NCBI GenBank assembly: GCA_019118345.1
Contig: DWZD01000040.1
Span: 62,001-126,000 of the forward strand
Reading direction: 5' to 3'
Source: Candidatus Desulfovibrio intestinavium
Lineage (GTDB): Bacteria > Desulfobacterota > Desulfovibrionia > Desulfovibrionales > Desulfovibrionaceae
DNA length: 64,000 nt
This document shows, in pieces, positions 7,458 to 14,280 of this stretch. The position numbers and the translations under genes were made by a program. Below the pieces are notes generated by a model. The model had not been told where the DNA came from and ran no database searches. It worked only from the letters and a program-made list of their open reading frames with translations. How positions within the stretch are numbered: the first letter of the stretch is position 1; each line of letters opens with the position of its first letter.

Positions 7458-8219
7458 TCAATCCGCGCGCCGGGCAATCCAGGCCCGGGTCAGGTATTCC
7501 GCCTCGATACGCTCCAGACCAGCCGTCCTTTCCCGGATCATGGCCAGAAAGCGGGCGAACTTCGCCTCGCCGAGCTGCACCCGAACGTCATTGACGGATT
7601 CCCAAAGTCCCAGATAGCGCTGCGGACTCTGATATTCCACATGCCGCCCTTCAAGGTAGACCACGTCCGCAAATTCGGGCCGCGCGGCCAGCCGTTCCCT
7701 GAGGCTGTTGCAAAATTCCGAGCGCCCGGACGACACCCGCTTCATCTCAGGCGCAAGATGGCGCAGATACGCCTCGATTTCCGCCAGCAGGGGATTGCTC
7801 TCGAAAAAGCGGGTATTCCAGAGCGCCATGAAGTAGCCCCCCGGCATGAGGATGCGGTGAAATTCCCGCACGGCGGCAGCGAAGTCCGGCCAATGGAAGG
7901 AAGAGGCCATGCAGGCCAGACGGCAGGAGCCGCTTTCCAGCCCGGTGGCTTCGGCGGTTCCCTTGTGCCAGCGGATGGCCGGCGCGTCAGACTGCCGTTC
8001 TCCGGCCTGCCGCATGGCGTCATTGGGTTCCACCGCCTCGACGACGGCTCCGGCCGCCGCCAGCTGCCGTGACCAGATGCCCGTGCCCGCCCCGGCATCA
8101 AGGCAACGCGGATGCGCCTCGCCGCTCAGCCGCACGAAGATATCGGCGATCATGGGAGCATAGCCCGGGCGATATTGGGCGTAATTTTCCGCCAGGGCCG
8201 TAAAATCTCCATGTTTCAT
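7458..8219 (-). CDS. SAM-dependent methyltransferase (Cj1419/Cj1420-like)
   Basis: Class I Rossmann methyltransferase of 253 residues. The SAM-binding motif I is CLDAGAGTG at about 39-47, the acidic ribose-binding residue lies in VEAVEPND, and HRILMPGGY forms the later loop. In C. jejuni the phosphoramidate cluster carries two adjacent methyltransferases (Cj1419, Cj1420), thought to supply or process the O-methyl group of MeOPN; this gene and its upstream neighbour occupy those positions. The start overlaps the upstream stop as ATGA. It shares ARRA-type C-terminal residues and the VEPND motif with its neighbour, suggesting the two arose by duplication. Confidence 0.8.
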   Translation of the reverse strand: MKHGDFTALAENYAQYRPGYAPMIADIFVRLSGEAHPRCLDAGAGTGIWSRQLAAAGAVVEAVEPNDAMRQAGERQSDAPAIRWHKGTAEATGLESGSCRLACMASSFHWPDFAAAVREFHRILMPGGYFMALWNTRFFESNPLLAEIEAYLRHLAPEMKRVSSGRSEFCNSLRERLAARPEFADVVYLEGRHVEYQSPQRYLGLWESVNDVRVQLGEAKFARFLAMIRERTAGLERIEAEYLTRAWIARRAD

Positions 8220-9013
8220 CGCATCCCCTCCCCTTGTCCGCCGTCGCCGGAATCCTGCCGGCCCGCCCGCCGGGCCATCCAGGCATGCGTTGTGTAGGGA
8301 ACGACAATTTCTGTTTTGCCCAGCCCCCTGATATGGCGTTCAATTTCGGCGATAATGCTGTCAAAATTTTCCCCTGCCTGACGGTGCAGGGTGGAGTGGG
8401 AGCGCCAGGCTTCCACAATCTCCGCCGGGGTCTGCACATGGCTGACCTCGCCCTTGAGCGGCGTAATGTCCGTGAACAGGCCGGAAGCCCGGATGATCTC
8501 CGTCTGATCCTCGCGGCGCGTGCCGTAATCATAGCCCGGTATGGCCGTCTTGATGATGTTCTCAATGGCCTGCTGGACAGGATCCGTCAGCTTCCTGTGA
8601 TTCCAGAGGCAGACGAACCACTTGCCGGGCTTGAGCAGGCGGTGGGTTTCCACCAGCGCCCTGGCGCGATCGCAGACATTGAAGGAAGAGCCGAAGGACA
8701 CGAAATCATAGGCCCCGGCGGGGCGGCCCGTCTCCTCTCCCGTGCCTTCATACCAGCTCACGCCGGGAAATTGCGCGGTGCGCCGCTGTCCCAAGGCCCG
8801 CATGGTGTCATTGGGTTCCACGGCGTCCACCCGGCAGCCAAATTCGGCCAGCGGAATGGTCAGATGGGCAACGCCCGCGCCGATGTCGCACACACGATCA
8901 TCAGCCCGCAAACCGGCAAGCTGAAAAATCCGCCGCAGGGCATCCGGCGCGTAATCGGGGCGTTTGAGGTAGCCCTGTGCCAGATTCGTATAATCCCATT
9001 CGGTTTTCATCAT
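8216..9013 (-). CDS. SAM-dependent methyltransferase (Cj1419/Cj1420-like)
   Basis: Second class I methyltransferase of the operon, 265 residues. Motif I is VCDIGAGVAHLT, followed by VDAVEPNDTM and HRLLKPGKW. A canonical motif I glycine is replaced in GAGVA where the neighbour has GAGTG. The preferred ATG at 9013 overlaps the preceding TGA in ATGATGA; the next codon is also ATG (9010) and has GGGAGAG at better spacing, so either may be used. It is placed in the phosphoramidate pathway by operon context. The methyl acceptor cannot be read from sequence. Confidence 0.8.
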   Translation of the reverse strand: MMKTEWDYTNLAQGYLKRPDYAPDALRRIFQLAGLRADDRVCDIGAGVAHLTIPLAEFGCRVDAVEPNDTMRALGQRRTAQFPGVSWYEGTGEETGRPAGAYDFVSFGSSFNVCDRARALVETHRLLKPGKWFVCLWNHRKLTDPVQQAIENIIKTAIPGYDYGTRREDQTEIIRASGLFTDITPLKGEVSHVQTPAEIVEAWRSHSTLHRQAGENFDSIIAEIERHIRGLGKTEIVVPYTTHAWMARRAGRQDSGDGGQGEGMR

Positions 9014-9927
9014 TCTCTCCCGGTTGTCGCCGTGCGGCGGTAGCGTGTTCCCGCCCCGGGCCATTCGGGCGACGCCTGTTCCGTGTTTTGCGCCGCGCCA
9101 AGGCGCCTTTCCTGCGCCTGACGCCCGGATGCGGCCTCGCCACGCCAGTCATGCTGCCAGTTTCCTCGTGTCAGACAGGCCTCGTAGGCGCGCAGATCCT
9201 CCTGACTGTCCACCTCGCACCAGCCCCCCCGCACCGGCACGGCAGCCACGGGCACCTGACGGGCCATGAGGACGCGCAAAAAACCCGTCATGTCGGTGCG
9301 CGCCACGGCATCGCCCAATGCCCCGCAGGCGGCGAGCATCTCCCGCCAGCCGGCGGGGGTGATCCGCAACAGGCCCATATACTGCCCCTGAATGTCCGCC
9401 AGCCCCTGCGGCTTGCGCCCGATGTCGCACAGCAGCCCGTCCCGGCAGGCAAAACTTTCGGCATCCGAAAGCGGATCGGCAAAACGGATGCGCCACAGCG
9501 CCTCCCATGCCGTATCATAGGTCAGCGCCACCGGGGCATCCCCAGCCTGTTCGCACAGGGCGCGCACATGGCCGGCGGGATAGACGATGTCGGCATAACT
9601 GATGACCGCTGCCGTCTCCCCGGCGGCAAAGGCAGCCTCCAGCCACGGCCCAGCGCAGAGCAGGGAGGAAAGCATATTGCTCTGCGCCCAGTGGGGATTG
9701 CCGACCGTGGCAAAGGCCTCCGGCGGCAGATCGACGGCTTCGGGCACAAGACATTCGGCCAGATAGCCGCGCACCACAAGCACGTCGCGCGCGCCCGCAG
9801 CGCGCAAGGCATCATATTGCCAGCGCAGCAGCGCCTTGCCCGCCAGCCGCACCAGACATTTGGGCTTGCCGTCGGTCAGTTCGCGCAGGCGGGATCCGCG
9901 CCCGGCCGCAAGAATGAGGGCAATCAT
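9010..9927 (-). CDS. Nucleotidyltransferase, probable CTP:phosphoglutamine cytidylyltransferase (Cj1416-like)
   Basis: Sugar-nucleotidyltransferase fold, 305 residues, starting MIALILAAGRGSRL, the nucleotide-binding loop of the family; GKPKCLV follows and ADIVYP supplies a probable metal-binding aspartate. In C. jejuni, Cj1416 joins CTP to L-glutamine phosphate to give a CDP-linked glutamine, and this gene sits directly after the glutamine-kinase homologue, as that pathway requires. The first 250 residues are the catalytic domain. The last 50 (Arg/Gln/Ala-rich) look unstructured and may be lineage-specific. It is 6 bases from the kinase stop and overlaps the next gene. Confidence 0.82.
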   Translation of the reverse strand: MIALILAAGRGSRLRELTDGKPKCLVRLAGKALLRWQYDALRAAGARDVLVVRGYLAECLVPEAVDLPPEAFATVGNPHWAQSNMLSSLLCAGPWLEAAFAAGETAAVISYADIVYPAGHVRALCEQAGDAPVALTYDTAWEALWRIRFADPLSDAESFACRDGLLCDIGRKPQGLADIQGQYMGLLRITPAGWREMLAACGALGDAVARTDMTGFLRVLMARQVPVAAVPVRGGWCEVDSQEDLRAYEACLTRGNWQHDWRGEAASGRQAQERRLGAAQNTEQASPEWPGAGTRYRRTATTGRE

Positions 9928-9933
9928 GGCAAA

Positions 9934-12345
9934 TCATACCTCCGCGCGCAGGGGGGTCAGACGCTTGCCGGCGCAATCCAGCAGCAGCCGGTTTGCCCGG
10001 CTCGCCCGCTCATACAGGATGCCGCCGCAGCCGATGGCCGCGGGCAGACCGTATTCCGCACAGCGAATGGCCATGTGGGAATTGGCGCCGCCGTAGCAGG
10101 TGACAAGCCCCGCAATGTTGCGGGTAAAGAGCCAGTCATATCCGGGGTCGGCACTTTCGATGCAGACGATGCGTCCCCGGAGATCTCCCGAGCAATCCCC
10201 GTGATCATTGAGAACGCTGACCGGGGCTTCGATATGCTGATCCGTAATGAAGTTGGGATCGCTGCGCTGCTGCGCCGCCACATAGATATCGCGCACCGAG
10301 CGGATGAGCGGGGCAAGCCGCAGGGAGCGGGCCAGATCGTACTGGCGGCGCTGCTCTTCGATGACGGACGCATAATAGGCCCGCGCCTCGTCCGGCAGGG
10401 GGCCGTGCAGACTGCCGGTAATGACATCAAGGGGCAGCATGGCGCAGTCCTCACGATCCAGCCCCAAGGCTTCGCCCCAGGCGGCGATGGTTTCCAGAAT
10501 GGCGCAGACGTGGCGCGTAAAGATGAACTTGATGCCCTCCCGCCCCGCAATGGCACGCCGGGCGTAGTCCAGAAGGCGCTGCGGCGTGCAGTCCAGACCG
10601 GCCTCGTCCAGCAGCTGGGCCAGGGCGTCGCTCTCCGCGCCCGTGAGCGCGAAATCGCCGGCCTGCGCCGGTTCCGGACTGGCGTCGGCATCGGCAAAGA
10701 GATTGCGCCGGGCATAGCAGGGGGTCAGAATATCGTAGGTGCCGGGGCGCAGATGCCCGTAACGTGCCATGAAGGAAGCCTGCAGGCCCGGATTGCGCAC
10801 GGCGGCGGCAAAATCGCGTGACAATTCGCCCGAGACGGTGCGGATGGTTCGCTTGAAGGCGGCAAGGCGATCCTCGCCCAGCGCGCCGCGCCGCACGGCT
10901 GAGCGCAGCAGGCTTTCGGCCATGAAGGCGTGGCGGGCGGCAATGGCAAAGGGGAGGGTTCCCCATTGCTTGCACTCCTCCAGCAGCGAGGTCAGCGCGG
11001 CCACGAGCGAAAAGGGCGTCCCCGCCGGAACGGTCGGCGGCATGAGGCGGCGCTGACGCCATTCCAGCAGGCGCGCATCCTCCAGCGCCTTGTCCAGACT
11101 GCCCTCGGCAAGCCCCGCCCCGGAGGAGGGCCGCAATGCCCGATTGGTCACATTGCGCAGGGCAGCCTTGAAAATCAGCCGTTCGGCCTGCGGGAGCACC
11201 CCCGGGTAGCGTTCCTGAAAAAGCGCATCAAAATCAAAATCCAGCACCGTGGGCACAACGCCGAATTCCACCTTGTCGTGCAGCTCGGGATGGGCATCAA
11301 GACGATCAATCCAGGCATCCACCAGCCGTTCCGCCGTCAGATCGTCCAGCCCGGCGGGCAGAAGGGAATTGAAACTCGCCCGCGTATCGATATAGGGCCG
11401 TCCGGCCAGCGAAAGCATCAGCTCAGCCGGGGGCAGGACGCGGTAGCCCATTTGCTGCCGGGCCAGCCGCCAGACCTGCCGCGTGATGAGATCCCGGTAC
11501 AGGCTCATGGCCAGCGGGCGCGGCGTGATGCCGATGATCTCCGCCGGGTTCCAGTCGGGCATGACGCCAAGAATGGTGCGCCTGCCCGCCAGACCGGGAC
11601 GCTCGGCCATGATGTCGCGGGCATAGGATTCCACATGGCGAATGCGCCGCGAAACCGTTTCCGCAACCTGCTCGCGCCAGTTGCGCGCGGCGGCAATGGG
11701 CCGGGCCTGAAGAAGATGCGCGCGGCCCTGTGCGTCCACCACGAATTCCACATCCAACGGCAAATCGCCAAAAAAGGCCTCGACCCGCCGCACCAGCGCC
11801 AGCACGGCCAGCAGGCGCGGCGAATCGAAATATTCCTCGCGCGCCCCCCGGTAGATGCACACCGTCTTGCTGATGCCGCTGCCGCTCGTGATGGTGTCCG
11901 TGCGCCCGGAAACGTCATCATAATTGATCACATAGTAGGGGGAGCCGTCGTCCAGCGTGCGGGTCATGGCCACGCCGCTCAGGGCCACATGGGGGATCAT
12001 GGGCTGCACAAGCACCTGATCCGCGCCGCAGGCATAGCGCGCAACGACTTTGGCAATGGCTGCCGTCAGGGCCTCGATATCCTGTGAGGGCACATGCAGC
12101 ACGCTGTCAAAGGCCCCGGCAAGGGATTGGCTGCCGCTGTCCTCATTGCAGGCCGAGGATCGCACCGCAAGGGACGTCCGGGGAAAGGCCGCGGCAAGCT
12201 CCGCCAGTACCGCCCGCGGTTCCGCTTCCCAGCGATCCCGGGTAAAATAGCGCAAAGGCGGCACGGGAAAGCCGTTGCGGGCCAGCAGTTCCAGCGTTTC
12301 CGCCTTGGTGCCCGGCGTGGGGGAAACGTCATACGGCATCGGCAT
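9934..12345 (-). CDS. PEP-synthase-like kinase, probable L-glutamine kinase (Cj1418-like)
   Basis: An 803-residue enzyme with the pyruvate-phosphate-dikinase architecture. An N-terminal ATP-grasp region (SLAVRSSACNEDSGSQSLAG near 58-77, VEFVVDAQGRAHLLQARPI near 200-218) precedes a long central region. A C-terminal swivelling phosphohistidine domain has CYGGANSHMAIRCAEYG, with the phosphorylatable His at about 757. Length and domain order match Cj1418, which uses ATP to phosphorylate the amide of L-glutamine, the first step of MeOPN synthesis. PEP synthase and rifampin phosphotransferase share the fold, but the surrounding genes favour glutamine kinase. It starts 3 bases after the amidotransferase stop. 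Confidence 0.83.
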   Translation of the reverse strand: MPMPYDVSPTPGTKAETLELLARNGFPVPPLRYFTRDRWEAEPRAVLAELAAAFPRTSLAVRSSACNEDSGSQSLAGAFDSVLHVPSQDIEALTAAIAKVVARYACGADQVLVQPMIPHVALSGVAMTRTLDDGSPYYVINYDDVSGRTDTITSGSGISKTVCIYRGAREEYFDSPRLLAVLALVRRVEAFFGDLPLDVEFVVDAQGRAHLLQARPIAAARNWREQVAETVSRRIRHVESYARDIMAERPGLAGRRTILGVMPDWNPAEIIGITPRPLAMSLYRDLITRQVWRLARQQMGYRVLPPAELMLSLAGRPYIDTRASFNSLLPAGLDDLTAERLVDAWIDRLDAHPELHDKVEFGVVPTVLDFDFDALFQERYPGVLPQAERLIFKAALRNVTNRALRPSSGAGLAEGSLDKALEDARLLEWRQRRLMPPTVPAGTPFSLVAALTSLLEECKQWGTLPFAIAARHAFMAESLLRSAVRRGALGEDRLAAFKRTIRTVSGELSRDFAAAVRNPGLQASFMARYGHLRPGTYDILTPCYARRNLFADADASPEPAQAGDFALTGAESDALAQLLDEAGLDCTPQRLLDYARRAIAGREGIKFIFTRHVCAILETIAAWGEALGLDREDCAMLPLDVITGSLHGPLPDEARAYYASVIEEQRRQYDLARSLRLAPLIRSVRDIYVAAQQRSDPNFITDQHIEAPVSVLNDHGDCSGDLRGRIVCIESADPGYDWLFTRNIAGLVTCYGGANSHMAIRCAEYGLPAAIGCGGILYERASRANRLLLDCAGKRLTPLRAEV

Positions 12346-12348
12346 CGC

Positions 12349-13029
12349 TCATCCTGCCTGACTGAAAAAAAGCCGCCGCAGCACGGCGGCATCCCTGTCG
12401 CGCAGTGCGCTTTCCCGTTCGGGATGCCAGACAAGGCCCAGCCACGGCAGGGAAACACGACAAAGGGCTTCCACGCTGCCGTCCTCCGGGCAGACAGCCA
12501 CGGCCCGCAGCGTGGAAGGCAGCGCCTGCCCGATGCCCCAGCCATGCCAGGAATTGACGCTCTCTGCCGTGCCCGCGCCGGGCAGGACGGGCCTCCAGAA
12601 CGGCGCACAGGCGTCAGGAGTTTGCCAGACCACGGCATGGCGCGCGGCAACGTGCCGTTCCCGGGACAGGGGAACAAGCTCCATCCCCGCCTGCCGCGCC
12701 AGCCATTGCGCCCCCCGGCAGATGCCGAGCACGGGCAGGCCTTCCTCAGCGGCCCAGGCCAGCAGGGCGGCTTCGGTCTCGTCGCGATCCGGCGTCAGGC
12801 CGAAATCGTCGCCGCCGGTGAGAAGAAGTCCCTGTACGCCGCACCGCCGCGCCAGCGGCACGGCAGCCTGCCCGATGTTGGGCAGCATCATCCAGTCCGG
12901 GGCAGGGTCGTCACGCCGCCCGAGCGCTTCCAGCAAAACGGGCCAGTCACGCGCCAGCGCATCCCGCCTCTCCCCCTGCGCCGAGACAACCACGCGCATG
13001 GTGATGCCGATACGACGAGATGTCGTCAT
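12349..13029 (-). CDS. Class I glutamine amidotransferase-fold hydrolase, probable gamma-glutamyl-CDP-amidate hydrolase (Cj1417-like)
   Basis: GATase-1 fold, 226 residues: oxyanion region LLLTGGDDFG near 68-77, nucleophile GICRG with Cys104, and the His-Glu pair in VWHPERE near the C-terminus. In C. jejuni, Cj1417 removes the glutamyl group from the CDP-glutamine intermediate and leaves cytidine diphosphoramidate. First gene of the operon. The ATG at 13029 is preferred over one at 13044 because GGAGGC lies 6 bases before it. It follows a strong promoter by about 80 bases. A gamma-glutamyl-gamma-aminobutyrate hydrolase (PuuD-like) would be the guess without context. Confidence 0.82.
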   Translation of the reverse strand: MTTSRRIGITMRVVVSAQGERRDALARDWPVLLEALGRRDDPAPDWMMLPNIGQAAVPLARRCGVQGLLLTGGDDFGLTPDRDETEAALLAWAAEEGLPVLGICRGAQWLARQAGMELVPLSRERHVAARHAVVWQTPDACAPFWRPVLPGAGTAESVNSWHGWGIGQALPSTLRAVAVCPEDGSVEALCRVSLPWLGLVWHPERESALRDRDAAVLRRLFFSQAG

Positions 13030-13109
13030 CTTGCCTCCATACATGTTTTCCGGCTGTCATCAGCGACCGCAGATTTCACAGCAGACGAACCCGCAAAAAA
13101 TTGAGCATT

Positions 13110-13138
13110 ATTATACGTGAATTCCAAAAAAAAATCAA
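13110..13138 (-). promoter_or_regulatory. Sigma-70 promoter of the MeOPN-like operon
   Basis: On the minus strand, TTGATT (13133-13138) and TATAAT (13110-13115) are separated by exactly 17 bases that include a T-tract just after the -35. The expected transcription start lies about 70 bases before the first gene of the operon. The -10 is a perfect consensus in an AT-rich island of an otherwise GC-rich window. Confidence 0.75.
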
Positions 13139-13226
13139 GGATGCGGACATGCAGCCGTCTGTCGGACAGTCCCGGCAGCCGCCGGAGCGTATGCCTGCAA
13201 AGGGAAAAGGAGAAAACGCATTGCGG

Positions 13227-13577
13227 TCAGTTGCCGCGCTGCGGGACGGCAACGCCGCACCAGATCCGGTAATCCAGCTTGTCCAGACCGGGGCAGGGCA
13301 CATCCTTTGCCATGACGACATACGGCATCACACCGGCATAATAGTAGAAGGCGTCATCTTCTCCATACAGCCAGTATTCCCCGCTGCCGGTATTCTCCAG
13401 CGTCACGTGAAAGGTAAAAAGCGAGGATTCCTCCGGGATAAAATATCCCCGGCTCGCAATGAGGGACCCTATATTACTGAAGAAATTTGTACACAATACC
13501 ACATAGAGCAGAAGTAAAAAGGATAACCATTTCAAAAATGTACGAATTTCAAGGAAAGCATATCCCCTCCCTGTCAC
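13227..13577 (-). CDS. Small membrane-anchored or secreted protein of unknown function
   Basis: Frame of 116 residues with a GTG start at 13577; a TTG near residue 15 is an alternative start. A hydrophobic helix (LKWLSFLLLLYVVLCTNFF, about 14-32) is followed by an extracytoplasmic-looking region rich in Tyr, Gly and acidic residues (GEYWLYGEDDAFYYYAGV). No family is recognised. The DNA is clearly more AT-rich than its neighbours, which could reflect acquisition. It lies upstream of the phosphoramidate operon on the same strand, with 197 bases and a separate promoter between them. Confidence 0.55.
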   Translation of the reverse strand: MTGRGYAFLEIRTFLKWLSFLLLLYVVLCTNFFSNIGSLIASRGYFIPEESSLFTFHVTLENTGSGEYWLYGEDDAFYYYAGVMPYVVMAKDVPCPGLDKLDYRIWCGVAVPQRGN

Positions 13578-13628
13578 GTTGCAAAACGGCCTTTTCCGTA
13601 CAGGTGCAGAGCACGCCGCCCAAAGCGG

Positions 13629-14048
13629 TCAGGCTTCTTCCCCGCCAGCCCTCCCGGCGGACATCTTGCGGGACAGCCTATCCAGCAGACGATCATAATA
13701 TTGTTCATCATCCAGATGCAGCACCCGTTCATGACGGGTTTTGGCGCGCATGATGAGCAGGCGCAGTTTCTGCATCTGCCGCACGCGCTCCTGTTCATCC
13801 TCGCACTGTTCCAGCATGTCCGCCAGATTGGCGATGTCCTTGCGCTCCTGCATTTCCGGCGGCAGGCAGCCCGCGTTGCGCAGCACCTTGTAGGCCATGC
13901 GCAGTTCCGGCGGGATGTGACTGTCGTCCTCTAGTTGCAGCGGACGCCCCGCGCCGGGCAGGTTGTCGAACGCGCCCTGTTCCTGCGCCTCGGCAATGCG
14001 CTGTTCGGCAATGGACTGGATGACCATCCACGGATTGGGCTGACTCAT
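13629..14048 (-). CDS. DUF1992 (DnaJ-subfamily C28-like) conserved protein
   Basis: A 139-residue protein with the DUF1992 pattern: an N-terminal helix ending IAEQRIAEAQEQGAFDNL, then PGAGRPLQLEDD near 31-42, IPPELRMAYKVLRNAG, and a charged helical C-terminus. The family is widespread, usually cytoplasmic and of unknown function; eukaryotic members are fused to a J-domain, absent here. GAGG lies 7 bases before the ATG. A hairpin array separates it from mutS upstream. Confidence 0.85.
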   Translation of the reverse strand: MSQPNPWMVIQSIAEQRIAEAQEQGAFDNLPGAGRPLQLEDDSHIPPELRMAYKVLRNAGCLPPEMQERKDIANLADMLEQCEDEQERVRQMQKLRLLIMRAKTRHERVLHLDDEQYYDRLLDRLSRKMSAGRAGGEEA

Positions 14049-14148
14049 GCGTTTTCCTCACAAATGGCGACGCCTTTCCCGTTGGGACAGCGCGCAAAAA
14101 CCGCCCGCCCCTGCTGCGGCGGCAAGCGGACGGCCTAGAGCATTTTCA

Positions 14149-14280
14149 GTTTGAAACGCTTGGCATTTCAAACCATACGGCTTGGCGTTTCGCGGAAAAA
14201 ACGCGGTTTTTCCGCTCACTTTCGGCCGGGCGGCGCTGTGTCGCCGCCTCGCGTTTTGCCTTTTTCAAAGGCAAAACGCG
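14149..14280. repeat. REP-like cluster of four hairpins between mutS and the DUF1992 gene
   Basis: Four perfect inverted repeats sit within 132 bases: GTTTGAAA/TTTCAAAC (14149-14173), GCGGAAAAA/TTTTTCCGC (14192-14215), GGCGGCG/CGCCGCC (14229-14248), and a 14-bp stem beginning CGCGTTTTGCC with a 3-base loop (14250-14280) that abuts the mutS stop codon. None ends in a long U-tract on the mutS strand. The form is that of repetitive extragenic palindromes. It may protect or terminate the mutS mRNA. Confidence 0.6.
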
